NCBI RefSeq assembly: GCF_003143995.1
Contig: NZ_QFWG01000005.1
Span: forward strand, 85,256-149,255
Direction of reading: 5' to 3'
DNA: 64,000 nt
Origin: Pseudoglutamicibacter cumminsii
GTDB taxonomy: Bacteria; Actinomycetota; Actinomycetes; Actinomycetales; Micrococcaceae
Below, piece after piece: positions 26,721-36,857 of the stretch. The notes beneath the pieces were generated by a model, which was given only the letters and a program-made list of their open reading frames with translations, made no database searches and was not told where the DNA came from. The position numbers were made by a program, and so were the translations under genes. Numbering within the stretch: position 1 is the first letter of the stretch; the number at the start of each line of letters is the position of its first letter.

Positions 26721-28949
26721 CTACTTCACGTCGGTGTCGTTGTCCTTGCCTTTGCCGTGTTCCTCGCCCTGGCCAGCCTCGTTGCTGCCATCGGAAGCAT
26801 CTGCTGCTTCTTCGATGATCGCGCCTTCCGGGACGTCGATGCCCTCGGCGAGGGCTTCCTGCGTGATGACGATGTCACCTGTCTCAGGGTCAACGAGCGA
26901 TGGCTGCTGTGCGGCCGGCAGCGGTTTGCCGTCGTCGTCGAGGTACAGGCCGGAATCGTAATCGAAGCCGATCGGGTTGCCGTCGGCGTCGGTGCGCGCG
27001 TACCAGTCGGTCAGCTCATCCGAGGTCGAATCGAAATCGTGGCCGGCAGCGTATTCGTTATCGGATTCGATAACGCCCAGCTCGAAGTTGTCGCCGTGTT
27101 CCTCAATACCGTGTTTGACGGCGTTAGAGAGCGCGGCGTCTTCGAACTGCTGGCGAATCACAAGCGGGTCGGTCCGCATCTCTTTATAGAGCGCGATCGC
27201 CATGAGCCCGAGCACCACCGCGAACGGCAATGCCGTGATCGTAATGAGATTCTGCAAGCCCTGAAGCGCCGTCTTACCGGCCATCAACAGGATCACTGCG
27301 GCGATACCGGCCATCAAGATCGCCCAGAACGCGGTAATCCAACGCTTAGGGTGCGGGTTACCGCGCTGCGAAAGCTGCGAATTCACGATCGACGCGGAGT
27401 CCGAGGTCGTGATGAAGAAGACCGCGAGCATCACAATCACGATCGGCGCGACGAACTGTGCGCCCGGGAGGTGATCAAGCACCACGAAGAAGATGTCTTC
27501 AGGTGCCGGGAGCTTATCGATGTCGTTGCCTGGGGCGATGTCACCGGCGGTGCGCTGGAGATAGATCGCGGTACCGCCCAGGATCGTGAACGCGAGCACG
27601 ATGATCGAGGACGGGATAGCCAAGACGCCCACGACGAACTGGCGAACCGTGCGTCCCTTGGAGATCTTCGCAACAAAGACGCCCACGAATGGCGCCCATG
27701 AGACCCACCAAGCCCAGTAGAACGTGGTCCATGCGGAAAGGAACTTGTTCATCTCTGGGGAGTCAGCGGTGGTTGCCGCGAGCATCGTCGGCAGTTCCGC
27801 GAAGTAGGTCGAAACAACACCAGGGATGATGTTGACCAGGAAGATGGTCGGGCCAACGATGAAGAAGAACAGCGCAAGCGCCAGAGCCAACACGAGGTTG
27901 ATGTTGGAGAGCCGCTTAATGCCCTTGCTTACGCCGGATACCGCGGACCAGATGGTTCCGATGGTCAGCAGCACGATGATGATGAGGGCAAGTTTGTTTG
28001 CGCCGGGGCTCCAGCCGGTCACGAGCTCGAAGCCTCGGCCGATCTGCAAAGCGCCGATGCCAAGGGATGCCGCGGTACCGAAGAGTGTTGCGATGATCGC
28101 GAGGCCGTCGATGATTCGTGCACGCACCGAGCTCGACGTTCCGCCCCACAGCGGGGTCAGGATCGAGCTCATGAGCGGGACCCGGCCGCGGCGGTAGGAA
28201 ACGTACGCAACCGCGAGGCCCACGATGCCGTAGATAGCCCACGCGTTGAGGCCCCAGTGAAGCGCCGACTGCGCCATGGCCTTCTTGACCGCATCGACGG
28301 TTGCGGGGTCATATGCGCCCGGGCGAGGAGAGAGGTAGTACGTCATCGGCTCGTAAGGGCCGAAGAAGATCACGCCGATACCGATACCAGCGCCGAACAG
28401 CATCGCTGCCCACGAGACCGTCGAGTATTCAGGCTTGTCACCTTCGAGGCCCAGTGGGATGCGCCCGTACTTGGTGAAAGCGAGCACCAACAGGTAGATC
28501 ACGAGCACGATCGCGAGCGAGTTGAAGACCCACCCGAGGTTCGTCATGATCCAGTTCAGCGCCGCAGTGGTCACCGAAAGCACCTGGTCAGGTTTCAGGA
28601 CACCCCACACCACGAAGCCGATAATGGCAAGCCCGACTGTGATGAGCATCGGCTTGTCGACGCCGTAGCGGATCTTCTGATGATCAACGTCCACACCAGG
28701 AACCAATGCCGGGTGAATGTTGTGTGGGTAGCGGTTCATCTCGCCCAGGAACTGGCCGGCTTTGCGCCCCACGCTTTTCAGAGTCTGCCCGGCGGTCGGT
28801 TTAGGGCTGCGGCGTTCACGGTTTTCCGCGGTGAGCGGGTATCCCGGGTGTTCGGTCGATGCTGCTTTGGCAGCGCGCCGGCTCCGTTTCTTCTGAGTGC
28901 TCTCATCCGCTTGATTCGGTTGAGATTCGTGTCCATCCTCCGATGACAT
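26721..28949 (-). CDS. BCCT family (betaine/carnitine/choline) transporter
   Basis: Sodium- or proton-coupled uptake of a quaternary ammonium compound, probably an osmoprotectant; 742 aa with about 12 transmembrane helices. Family signatures include the glycine stretch GAGIGIGVIFFGPYEP and the tryptophan-rich FYWAWWVSWAPFVGVF with ARISKGRT-like continuation. A ~95-residue basic N-terminus and a ~120-residue acidic C-terminal extension (rich in D, E and G) flank the core; regulation through such tails is known for BetP, but the charge pattern here differs. GAGGAGAG precedes the ATG. The substrate is not determinable from sequence alone. Confidence 0.92.
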   Translation of the reverse strand: MSSEDGHESQPNQADESTQKKRSRRAAKAASTEHPGYPLTAENRERRSPKPTAGQTLKSVGRKAGQFLGEMNRYPHNIHPALVPGVDVDHQKIRYGVDKPMLITVGLAIIGFVVWGVLKPDQVLSVTTAALNWIMTNLGWVFNSLAIVLVIYLLVLAFTKYGRIPLGLEGDKPEYSTVSWAAMLFGAGIGIGVIFFGPYEPMTYYLSPRPGAYDPATVDAVKKAMAQSALHWGLNAWAIYGIVGLAVAYVSYRRGRVPLMSSILTPLWGGTSSSVRARIIDGLAIIATLFGTAASLGIGALQIGRGFELVTGWSPGANKLALIIIVLLTIGTIWSAVSGVSKGIKRLSNINLVLALALALFFFIVGPTIFLVNIIPGVVSTYFAELPTMLAATTADSPEMNKFLSAWTTFYWAWWVSWAPFVGVFVAKISKGRTVRQFVVGVLAIPSSIIVLAFTILGGTAIYLQRTAGDIAPGNDIDKLPAPEDIFFVVLDHLPGAQFVAPIVIVMLAVFFITTSDSASIVNSQLSQRGNPHPKRWITAFWAILMAGIAAVILLMAGKTALQGLQNLITITALPFAVVLGLMAIALYKEMRTDPLVIRQQFEDAALSNAVKHGIEEHGDNFELGVIESDNEYAAGHDFDSTSDELTDWYARTDADGNPIGFDYDSGLYLDDDGKPLPAAQQPSLVDPETGDIVITQEALAEGIDVPEGAIIEEAADASDGSNEAGQGEEHGKGKDNDTDVK

Positions 28950-29120
28950 GGTCTCTCCTCAAGGTATGGGTCCGTTCCTCATCATATAGAGAGATGTTTT
29001 TACGGCTAGTTACGCGGGATCTTCGGCTAGTCATGCTGAGCCTTTCCCTTGCAGGGGCATATGATGAACGTGAGGCATCATGCCGTTATTACTGCAAGCG
29101 AGAACACTGAAGAGGACTCC

Positions 29121-30143
29121 GTGACGCAAGAGCAGGACTACACCCAACTTTCCCCTAAGCTGTCCGTTTCGTCGGCCGTTCCTGACCGGAACTTGGCGAT
29201 GGAGCTGGTCCGCGTGACCGAGGTCGCGGCGATCGCATCCGCCCCGTGGGTTGGCCACGGCGACAAGAACGCAGCAGACGGCGCGGCTGTCGATGCGATG
29301 CGTGCGATGCTCACGACCGTTGACTTCAACGGTGTTGTGGTGATCGGTGAGGGCGAGAAGGATGAAGCCCCGATGCTATTCAACGGCGAGCACGTGGGTT
29401 CCGGTAACGGCCCAGAGGCCGATGTTGCGGTTGACCCGATCGACGGTACCCGTTTGACCGCGCAGGGCCTGAATAATGCGCTGTCCGTGATGGCTGTTGC
29501 TGAACGCGGGACGATGTACGACCCTTCGGCAGTGTTCTACATGGACAAGCTCGTGACCGGCCCGGAGGCCGCTGATTCGGTTGACCTGCGTTTGCCGATC
29601 GGCGAGAACATCCGTCGTGTGGCGAAGGCTAAGGGTAAGAAGCCGTCGCAGGTTACGGTGACCGTGCTGGATCGCCCTCGTCACGCTGACATGATCAAGG
29701 AGATCCGCGAGGCGGGCGCCCGTACCAAGCTGATCCTCGACGGCGATGTTGCCGGCGCGATCGCGGCGGCACGCCCTGACTCGGGCGTCGACATGCTCGT
29801 GGGTATCGGCGGCACCCCTGAAGGCATCGTGACCGCGTGCGCTATCCGCGCACTCGGTGGCGTGATTCAGGGCCGCTTGCACCCAACCGACGACGCCGAA
29901 CGTGAGGCCGCGGAGAAGGCCGGCTTGGACGTCAACCAGGTCCTCTCGACCGAGGACCTCGTCACGACCGATAACTGCTATTTCGTCGCAACCGGTATCA
30001 CCGAGGGTGACCTGCTGCGCGGTGTCCGCTACCGTGGCGACCGCATCGTGACCCAGTCGCTCGTGTTGCGCGCCAAGTCCGGTACGGTCCGCGAAGTAAC
30101 CGCTGAGCACCGCGCTGACAAGTGGGACGGATTCACCCGCTAA
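29121..30143 (+). CDS. glpX: Class II fructose-1,6-bisphosphatase
   Basis: Gluconeogenic phosphatase (340 aa), Mg/Mn dependent. The metal-binding [11 protein letters not shown] (about 78) and DPIDGTRL (about 106) motifs match GlpX. GTG at 29121 is preceded by AGAGG at about 5 nt; in-frame ATG codons back to 29049 are less well supported and add a non-conserved stretch. In mycobacteria glpX likewise neighbours fumC and DUF4245. It diverges from the BCCT gene over a 171-bp gap containing two copies of CGGCTAGT. Confidence 0.93.
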   Translation: MTQEQDYTQLSPKLSVSSAVPDRNLAMELVRVTEVAAIASAPWVGHGDKNAADGAAVDAMRAMLTTVDFNGVVVIGEGEKDEAPMLFNGEHVGSGNGPEADVAVDPIDGTRLTAQGLNNALSVMAVAERGTMYDPSAVFYMDKLVTGPEAADSVDLRLPIGENIRRVAKAKGKKPSQVTVTVLDRPRHADMIKEIREAGARTKLILDGDVAGAIAAARPDSGVDMLVGIGGTPEGIVTACAIRALGGVIQGRLHPTDDAEREAAEKAGLDVNQVLSTEDLVTTDNCYFVATGITEGDLLRGVRYRGDRIVTQSLVLRAKSGTVREVTAEHRADKWDGFTR

Positions 30144-30172
30144 TACGGAGCACATCAAAAGCCGGAGTGCTT

Positions 30173-30220
30173 AACGTTGGTGGGGCGAGGATGAACCTTC
30201 ATCCTCGCCCCACCAACGTT
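30173..30220. terminator. Bidirectional terminator between convergent glpX and manA
   Basis: A perfect 22-bp inverted repeat (30173-30194 with 30199-30220) with a 4-nt loop, 29 nt after the glpX stop and 28 nt from the manA stop. Confidence 0.88.
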
Positions 30221-30247
30221 TAACCCGTTATCTGGAAATCTAAGTCG

Positions 30248-31519
30248 CTACCTGGTGATCGTGGCGGACGAGCCGGATGCAGCGGACGCAGGTTGCCGGT
30301 TGAGCGGGGTAGCGCACAGGTATGCGTGAGCATCCTCGTCCGCTTCGATCGAAAGCTCGCCTGCGGAGGCAGGGATGAAAGCGGACTCACCGCGGCCGAG
30401 CTGGATCTGGGTTCCATCGGCTCCGCGCACGGTGACGTTGCCCGCGAGCGCGATGATGCACGCCGGGCCCCGCAGTGAAATGTTCCCGGACGAGGCTCCC
30501 TTGATACGCACAAGCTCGAACTCGTCGAACTCGGTCGAGTACAGCTCGATGCCTGGCTTCTCTTGGTCTGGGCGAACCCACGTCGGTTCGAGTGAAGCGA
30601 AACGGACGATCGACATCAGCTCGTCAACGTTGATGTACTTGGAGGTCATTCCGCACCGCAAGACGTTGTCGGAGTTGCCCATGACCTCAACAGCAGTCCC
30701 GTGGAGGTATGCGTGGAGGTTCCCGGCTTGCAGTGCAACAGCTTGGCCTGGTTCAAGCTCAACATAGTTCAGTAGCAAGGACACCAGCACGCCGGAGTCG
30801 CCTGGATATTTCTGGTTGAGCCACGGAAGCAACGGAAGCATCGCGTCAACAGTACGAGCAGCTTCTTCGTCACGTTCAACGATCTGCACGGCGTCTGCAA
30901 CAACGTCAGAAATGTTTTCAACCCCAGTCAACAAAAATGACAGGGCCGATTTGTAGTCCCGGTGCATCAAATGGGTAATGACAGTTTGCGCCACAGCTTG
31001 GGTGTCTTCACGTGAAGAATTGTCGCGGAGCAGAACCCAAGCAGGGATGCCTTTATCGGCAGACCGGAAGCCCGTCAACGCTTTGAATGGGGTGAGCGCA
31101 AGAATCATTTCCGGCTTAGGGCGTGGATCCTTGTACATCCGGTGTGGGGCATCGAGTGGAACACCCGAGCTCTGCTCGAGCATGAAACCAGCCTTCGCTT
31201 GCTGCGCGTCAGGGTGCACCTGCAACGACAGCGGAGCATCGGCAGACAGAACCTTCATCAAGAAGGGGAGGCTAACGCACTCAGCAGGCTGAGAAGCAAC
31301 AACCTCAGGTCCCAAGTTCTCTTCCGGGTGTTCTTTGAGAACATCCGTCAGCGAACGGCCATTGCTCAGCAAACGGCTAGGTGCAGCTGGGTGGGAACCA
31401 ATCCACAGTTCCGCCTCTGGGCGACCAGTCGGGGCATGCCCCAAAAGTTCCGCGAGCGCGGTAGGCGAACCCCAGTCATAGTCGCGGATGGAATTCTCCA
31501 ACTTCTCCACGGCTATCAC
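30248..31519 (-). CDS. manA: Mannose-6-phosphate isomerase, class I
   Basis: Zinc enzyme (423 aa) that links fructose-6-phosphate to mannose-6-phosphate, the entry to GDP-mannose made by ManC. The N-terminal RDYDWGS, the zinc-binding LQVHPDAQQA and KPEMILAL segments are intact; the C-terminal cupin-like half carries the GRGESAFIPAS turn. A GTG at 31519 with GGAG close upstream is my start; a second GTG at 31510 is equally possible. It is followed upstream (57 bp) by the LCP gene on the same strand. Confidence 0.93.
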   Translation of the reverse strand: MIAVEKLENSIRDYDWGSPTALAELLGHAPTGRPEAELWIGSHPAAPSRLLSNGRSLTDVLKEHPEENLGPEVVASQPAECVSLPFLMKVLSADAPLSLQVHPDAQQAKAGFMLEQSSGVPLDAPHRMYKDPRPKPEMILALTPFKALTGFRSADKGIPAWVLLRDNSSREDTQAVAQTVITHLMHRDYKSALSFLLTGVENISDVVADAVQIVERDEEAARTVDAMLPLLPWLNQKYPGDSGVLVSLLLNYVELEPGQAVALQAGNLHAYLHGTAVEVMGNSDNVLRCGMTSKYINVDELMSIVRFASLEPTWVRPDQEKPGIELYSTEFDEFELVRIKGASSGNISLRGPACIIALAGNVTVRGADGTQIQLGRGESAFIPASAGELSIEADEDAHAYLCATPLNRQPASAASGSSATITR

Positions 31520-31576
31520 GTCTCCTGACTTCTACTTGCAAACGTACACCGCTAGGCTCGGCCGCTATAAGTCAGC

Positions 31577-33222
31577 TTAGCCCGCTTTGCACGAATCGTT
31601 GTTTTGAGCGATCTGCTCAATTCGGCCGGTGTCGCCGACGTACTCGAGTTCCTGCAGGTACTTCTCTGTAATCGGCGAACCGTCGCGTTGTGTTGTGATG
31701 ACTTGATCATCCACCCCCAAAGAGGCCTCAGAGGAAGGTTCAGATGAACTCTGTGTAACTTCCGGTTTAGATTTCGCAGAAGACTGTTCCCCAGAATTCT
31801 TCGAAGCCGCCTCTTTCTTCTTCGGTGCAGACTTGCTAGAGGCGTTCTCTTGAACCTTCGCGCCGTCGTCCGTTGCCTTAGCAACTAATTGATCAATGCG
31901 CTGATGAATCAGATCGTAATCAGGGTATGTAGAGAACAAATCCCCAGCTTACCGAAATCCGGGGCGCCCAATGTGAGCTTCAAGAACTTATGCTTCCGGG
32001 TCTTCTCAGCAAGGCCGATGAACGAGCCGAGCTGAGACTGCGGAATGTTCGTGCGAACAATCTCTTCACCCGAATCCATAATCTGAGTGAAATTCGTCAA
32101 GACATTCTGCGGAGTGAACTGATTGATCATCGCCTGCTGCAAACACTGCTGACGGCGAATACGGTGATAATCCGTCGTGAAGTCACGCGAACGCGCAAAC
32201 CATAGCGCTTGCTTGCCCGTGAAATGATGCTCGCCAGGGCTGAACCACTTGGTGCGCAAGCCCGTGTTCGGGTCCCGCTTCCCGTTATACGGAACCCAGC
32301 CACCCGACTCGATCGTCACGCCACCCAGCGCATCGATCAGGTGCTCGAAACCACCCATATCGACCGTCACATACATCTGAATCTTCAGCCCCGTGACAGC
32401 GCTGGCGGCCTCCATCGTCGCTACCGCGCCAGGGTCGTCAGTATCCGGATACTTGTCTGCATGCTGTTGCTCAACCGTTGGATAAATCGCGTTGAAAATA
32501 CACGCGTCCCCACAGTTGAAACCGTTCGGATACACCTCGCGCATCGGTGAATCCTCAGGGAAAGGAGCGTTCTGAAGATTACGCGGAATGGAGATCACAA
32601 CAGCCCGGCCGGACTTCGCATCAATCGACCACACCTGAGCCGAATCCGGCCGCAAACCAACACGAGACTTACCCGCGTCTCCGCCCAAAACCAAAATGTT
32701 GTAGCGGCCGTCAATCGGATCAACGGCAGGACCCGACGCGAAAATACTTCCCAGAGTCGCCTTGCTCTTAAACGCAACATACGAGCCGTAACCCAAGCCA
32801 CCCGTCGTCACGACCACAGCCAACACCGTGAACGCAGTGATGATCCCACGCATCCCCGGAGCCAGCATCGTAGGCTTCGTAATCCGGTACGTGTGCACAA
32901 ACAGCAGCAGCCAGCCCAAGGCAAGCGCCGCAAGCACGACGCCCACCAGAACCAAAACCCACGGCCGACTAAAGACATCGAGTAGCGAGCTGCGATTCAT
33001 CAATGCCCACACGACCAACACGAGTAGCGCGACCCACACCGTTATGGTGACGGTCAGAGCCTTGCGGCCCAACCGTTTATAACCGGTGACAAGCTGCGCA
33101 CCACCCGGAACAAGCAACGTCAACAACCACAAAATCCAAGCACGCTTAGAGCGGCCGGGGGCGTTCAACTGTTCCGGATCAGGGACTGATTGCGTCTTTA
33201 AGAGCTGGGACGAATCGTTCAC
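31577..33222 (-). pseudogene. LytR-CpsA-Psr (LCP) family glycopolymer transferase, frameshifted
   Basis: LCP proteins attach undecaprenyl-linked glycopolymers (teichoic acid, arabinogalactan) to peptidoglycan. Here the N-terminal 437 residues contain four hydrophobic segments (about 25-130) and the LCP domain with VLGGDAGKSRVG, ISIPRNLQNAPFP and FARSRDFTTDYHRIRRQQ. The frame then breaks: after APDFGKLG the reading frame runs into a stop at 31909-31911, while the next frame continues GDLFSTYPDYDLIHQ and 115 more plausible residues (Ser/Lys-rich tail) to 31577. One extra C in the CCCC run at 31942-31945 would join them. The LCP domain is intact, so a shortened protein may still work. GTG 33222 has TAGGTT 6 nt upstream (leaderless). 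Confidence 0.85.
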
Positions 33223-33228
33223 ACTCAA

Positions 33229-33234
33229 AACCTA
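33229..33234 (-). promoter_or_regulatory. Candidate -10 element (TAGGTT) of the LCP gene, leaderless spacing
   Basis: Minus-strand TAGGTT ends 6 nt before the GTG at 33222. A TATATATA stretch overlaps it upstream. There is no Shine-Dalgarno sequence. Confidence 0.45.
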
Positions 33235-33248
33235 TATATAGCTACGGC

Positions 33249-33818
33249 CTACTGCGCAGAAGACTCGGCGGCGCGCTTCTCAGACAGGGCACGGCCCTTA
33301 GCCTCAGCGCCCGCACGCATCTGCTCAGCATAATCAGCCAACGCGGCAGAAATACGCGACGCCTCCTCGCCAGCGCCGCAACCCAAAATCCGGGCCGCAT
33401 ACAAGCCAGCGTTCTTCGAGCCATCGACCGCCATCGTCGCAACCGGAACACCACCCGGCATCTGAACGATCGAGAGCAAAGAATCCAAACCATCAAGATT
33501 CTTCAAGCTCACAGGCACACCTATGACCGGCAGGGTCGTGACCGACGCCAACATGCCCGGCAAATGCGCCGCGCCACCCGCGCCAGCGATGATGACCTCG
33601 AAACCCTTCGACTTCGCATCCGTACCGAACTGGATCATCTGATGCGGCATCCGGTGAGCCGAAACAACATCCACGAAATACGGGATACCCAACTCATCCA
33701 AAACATCAGCGGCCGCCGACATCGTAGGCCAGTCAGAATCCGACCCCATCACAATCGCAACGCGAGGCTGCTTCGCCCCACCAGAAACAACAGAGTTAGT
33801 AGAAACAACAGAGCTCAT
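33249..33818 (-). CDS. purE: N5-carboxyaminoimidazole ribonucleotide mutase
   Basis: Converts N5-CAIR to CAIR in purine synthesis (class I PurE, 189 aa). The signature [10 protein letters not shown] (about 24), SAHRMPHQM and [10 protein letters not shown] are intact. Its ATG overlaps the purK stop by 4 nt, so PurK and PurE, which act in sequence, are translationally coupled. The C-terminal ~30 residues are an alanine-rich extension. Confidence 0.96.
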   Translation of the reverse strand: MSSVVSTNSVVSGGAKQPRVAIVMGSDSDWPTMSAAADVLDELGIPYFVDVVSAHRMPHQMIQFGTDAKSKGFEVIIAGAGGAAHLPGMLASVTTLPVIGVPVSLKNLDGLDSLLSIVQMPGGVPVATMAVDGSKNAGLYAARILGCGAGEEASRISAALADYAEQMRAGAEAKGRALSEKRAAESSAQ

Positions 33819-34972
33819 GCTGAGAATCCTTCACTCATGATGTTCGCGGCAACGCGCGCCTTCTCACGCACATCGTCCACGCTCTCACCTTCGAAACCAA
33901 CACGGTTAACATGGCCGATCTTGCGGCCAGGGCGAACCGACTTGCCGTAAACATGCACCTTAACCTGCGGATCCGAAGCCAACGCATGCGGCAAAGCGGC
34001 CGCGAGGTCCTCATTCGATCCGCCCAAGAAGTTCTTCATCACCGCAACAGGCGCCAACGGCTCAGGGGAACCCAACGGAAGATCAGCGACCGCACGCAGA
34101 TGCTGCTCAAACTGGCTCGTCACCGCGCCATTCTGAGTCCAGTGACCCGTGTTGTGCGGGCGCATCGCAAGCTCATTGATCAGGAAGCCGGGGCCACGGC
34201 CGGGAGTCTCGAACAGCTCGACCGCCAAGACGCCCGTCACTCCAAGCTCAGACGCGATGGTCAGGGCGGTCTGCTGGGCGGCCTGAGCGGTTTCCGTGGA
34301 AAGATCCTGCGCCGGAGCGATCACCTCATCGCACACACCAGCAACCTGGATCGTGTGAGCAACAGGCCACGCGGCCGTCTCACCCGACGGGCGGCGAGCA
34401 ACCAAAGCAGACAACTCGCGTGAGAAATCCACCAATTCCTCACACAAAACCTGACCGCGCTCAAACCACTCGCTGATCCGCTCAGCATCGTCAGAGGAAT
34501 CCAACTTCTCAACGCCCTTGCCGTCGTAACCGCCATGAGGGGTCTTAGCGATGATCGGCCAACCGGCCTTCTCACCGAACGTGACCACATCATCTGCCGT
34601 GTCAGCCGCGCACCACAGCGGATTCGGCAGCCCCAAGCGTTCAACGGCCTCGCGCATCACAATCTTGTCCTGGGCATGAATCAACGCATCCGGGCCAGGA
34701 TGGACACGCACACCCTTATCGACGAGCTCGTGCAAGATCTCAGCTGGAACATGCTCATGATCAAACGTCACAACGTCCACAGACTCAGCGAAATCCAGGA
34801 CAGTCTGCCGGTCCTTATAGTCACCCACCGGCGCATGAGCCACAGCCCGCGCGCTCGGCGTCTCTTCTGATTCACACAGAATCGAAAGCTCGATGCCCAA
34901 GTTCAGGGCCGCAGGAGCCATCATCCGGGCAAGCTGCCCGCCGCCAATCACACCAATGCGCAAAGTTTTCAT
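33815..34972 (-). CDS. purK: N5-carboxyaminoimidazole ribonucleotide synthase
   Basis: ATP-grasp enzyme (385 aa) that carboxylates AIR with bicarbonate to N5-CAIR; PurE then acts on the product. The N-terminal [13 protein letters not shown], the ATP-grasp loop [10 protein letters not shown] and the C-terminal [14 protein letters not shown] motif are present. The ATG at 34972 is supported by TAGACT ending 7 nt upstream (leaderless); an in-frame TTG three codons later also exists. First gene of purKE. Confidence 0.95.
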   Translation of the reverse strand: MKTLRIGVIGGGQLARMMAPAALNLGIELSILCESEETPSARAVAHAPVGDYKDRQTVLDFAESVDVVTFDHEHVPAEILHELVDKGVRVHPGPDALIHAQDKIVMREAVERLGLPNPLWCAADTADDVVTFGEKAGWPIIAKTPHGGYDGKGVEKLDSSDDAERISEWFERGQVLCEELVDFSRELSALVARRPSGETAAWPVAHTIQVAGVCDEVIAPAQDLSTETAQAAQQTALTIASELGVTGVLAVELFETPGRGPGFLINELAMRPHNTGHWTQNGAVTSQFEQHLRAVADLPLGSPEPLAPVAVMKNFLGGSNEDLAAALPHALASDPQVKVHVYGKSVRPGRKIGHVNRVGFEGESVDDVREKARVAANIMSEGFSA

Positions 34973-34979
34973 CCTTTCT

Positions 34980-34985
34980 AGTCTA
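34980..34985 (-). promoter_or_regulatory. Candidate -10 element (TAGACT) of purKE, leaderless spacing
   Basis: Minus-strand TAGACT ends 7 nt before the purK ATG; the AAAGG adjoining the ATG is too close to serve as a normal ribosome binding site. Confidence 0.45.
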
Positions 34986-35111
34986 AGATAAAGCGCTTGT
35001 AGCCCACTGCTCATCCGAGCAAGCCCGGTGTGACATGTAACCCACCGTGAAGCCGTGGGAACAATTCACCAAAAGCGACGACACAGCCGCCATTTATCCA
35101 GGAGGAAAAGC

Positions 35112-35594
35112 ATGCTGCGAACCCTATGGGCCAAAATGCGTACCCTCGTTGAAATTTTGTGGCGTGAAGTCGCTAAGTTTGGTGTGGTCGGCGCGGTCGC
35201 GTGGGTTATCGACACGGCCGTGTTCCTGTGGCTCATCAAAGGCCCTATGAACGACGCTGAAGTCTGGGCTAAAGGCTGGGCGACCGTTGTCGCCTCGATC
35301 TTCTCGTGGGCGGCGAACCGCTGGTGGACCTTCCGTCACCGCCGCAACAACCGGTGGGTGCGTGAACTTGTGCTGTTTGCCGTCATGAACGCAATCGGCC
35401 TCCTCATCGCGGCCGGATGCGTGTTCTTCACCAAATACGTGCTCCAGATGACCAGCCCGACGGCGCTGTTCATCGCAGGCTCGGTTGTGGGACTCATCCT
35501 CGGGACCATCTTCCGCTTCATCGCGTACCGCTTGTGGGTCTTCAATGAGTCGAAAGAATCGAAGCACGAAGACCGCCACGAGGTCACGCTCTAA
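35112..35594 (+). CDS. GtrA family membrane protein
   Basis: Small polytopic protein (160 aa, four hydrophobic helices at about 20-40, 55-75, 85-108 and 115-137) of the GtrA/DPMS-like family, thought to help move lipid-linked sugars across the membrane. Family features FGVVGAVAWVIDT and FRFIAYRLWVF are visible. Strong AGGAGG Shine-Dalgarno sequence 7 nt before the ATG. It diverges from purK. The same arrangement (purE, purK, then GtrA) is seen in mycobacteria (Rv3275c-Rv3277). Confidence 0.9.
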   Translation: MLRTLWAKMRTLVEILWREVAKFGVVGAVAWVIDTAVFLWLIKGPMNDAEVWAKGWATVVASIFSWAANRWWTFRHRRNNRWVRELVLFAVMNAIGLLIAAGCVFFTKYVLQMTSPTALFIAGSVVGLILGTIFRFIAYRLWVFNESKESKHEDRHEVTL

Positions 35595-35645
35595 AGCGGC
35601 GCTGTGTTCTCAGCCGTAGCGGTGCGGACCGAATAGTGCCGCGTT

Positions 35646-36413
35646 CTATGCGGTAGCGGCGCGTGTGATCCGCTCCTGGGCGCGCAAATTATCAGCCGGC
35701 GCGCCATCCACCAAAACATCAGGCGCAACCAGAACAAGTGAGCCCTCAGGCTGGCACGCCAAAAGCGACGCAACAGCGGCCGACCAGCCGCGCTCTGCGT
35801 TAGCGCCGCCTACCGCAAGCCACGAGACCGAAGCATCTGCGCCATCGGCGGCCTCAGCGGCAAGCAAGTGTTCGAGCGAAGCGGAGTCCACGCCGTCGAC
35901 ATCCCACGAAGACTGCGCGGCGTTCGCGGCAGAAAACATCAAAGCATCCGGCTGGGCGCGAACCTCAGCGGCGTGATCAACCATGCCCTCCGGGAGATCG
36001 CCAGGGAAAGAAACCGCGAGCGCCTCCAGCGTTACTGCCAAAACCTCGGGAGCGGACATGTGCTCCGACGGGCGGTTGGTTATGACAAGATCGGCGTCCT
36101 TTGCGCGATCCGTGACAGTGGCCCCTAAAGACAACGCGGCCAACGCAAGCGGAAGCGTGCGCCAATGAGGCGGAACATCCAAACACACGGTATCGCCCGG
36201 GCCGAGGCCGAACTCCATCTCAAGCAAACCGCAGTTCTTGGCCCACCAATTAACAAGCACTCGGCCCGATAGTTCGATGCGGGGGCCAGCCGAATGGTCA
36301 ATCAGCAGAGGACTAGGGGACGAGCCACGCTCAGCGAGAGCCGACAGCGCGTCTGGGATTGTGGGTGCGGAAGGCTGGTGCGGATGTGAAGAGGAACTCG
36401 AGATAGGAGCCAT
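35646..36413 (-). CDS. TIGR03089 family protein (degenerate acyl-CoA synthetase-like)
   Basis: Actinobacterial family (255 aa) related to the N-terminal part of AMP-binding enzymes but without the catalytic loops. Visible are SGRVLVNWWAKN, GPGDTVCLDVPPHWRT and VTDRAKDADLVITN. Function unknown. The start is uncertain: ATG 36413 or ATG 36431, neither with good ribosome binding site spacing. It is convergent with the GtrA gene; the 51 bp between them carry several imperfect GCGGTAGCGG-like repeats but no clear terminator. The family neighbours LCP, purEK and GtrA genes in other actinobacteria. Confidence 0.85.
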   Translation of the reverse strand: MAPISSSSSHPHQPSAPTIPDALSALAERGSSPSPLLIDHSAGPRIELSGRVLVNWWAKNCGLLEMEFGLGPGDTVCLDVPPHWRTLPLALAALSLGATVTDRAKDADLVITNRPSEHMSAPEVLAVTLEALAVSFPGDLPEGMVDHAAEVRAQPDALMFSAANAAQSSWDVDGVDSASLEHLLAAEAADGADASVSWLAVGGANAERGWSAAVASLLACQPEGSLVLVAPDVLVDGAPADNLRAQERITRAATA

Positions 36414-36857
36414 GCCTCTATTGTGCTTCATGGCGCTGTGTTTCAAGGTGCTGAGGCCCTGTGCTTCGACGACGCTCGAACGCTGCGCTTCAAGGTGCTC
36501 AAGCGAGGGCTGGGTGCGGCTCATATTCGCGATTTGGCATAAATTCACCCGCAGTTCTCAGCTAATTCAAAGGTTCATATGTATCGTGCTTGGGCGAAGC
36601 TAAATCAGGCCTGATCTTGCTACAAAACGCGGGTGAGGGAAGATTTTCAGCAAACTGGCATTTGACGAAACCGACTTACATGGATGTAATTATGTATGTG
36701 CACAAGGCACACCACTGTGCCTCAGGGTGTTCGATCATGACTGGCTAGTAACCAAGAAAACGGTTGCCGCAACAGTCACGCGAAGGCCCTGGGTAGAAGA
36801 GCATCGGCCCCGATGCTCCCGGTGGATCTGAAGTCTGGATGAAGGGACGCATGACAC
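36414..36857. other. 444-bp intergenic region between TIGR03089 and whiB
   Basis: The longest gene-free stretch in the window and more AT-rich than its surroundings. Near the TIGR03089 side, two diverged copies of a ~24-bp unit containing TTCAAGGTGCT lie about 50 bp apart. The whiB side carries a good sigma-70-type promoter (36662-36690) and a small GGCAC/TGTGCC dyad near 36706-36721. I see no credible open frame in it. Confidence 0.6.
36662..36690 (+). promoter_or_regulatory. Predicted whiB promoter
   Basis: TTGACG (36662-36667), a 17-nt spacer and TGTAAT (36685-36690). Initiation near 36697 would give a ~160-nt leader before the ATG at 36858, which fits a regulated whiB gene. Confidence 0.5.

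Noticed and set aside
31577..31939. Independent 120-aa gene starting at TTG 31939
   Set aside because: Its sequence starts in the middle of the LCP C-terminal motif and joins the LCP frame by one base, so it is the detached tail of the LCP gene.
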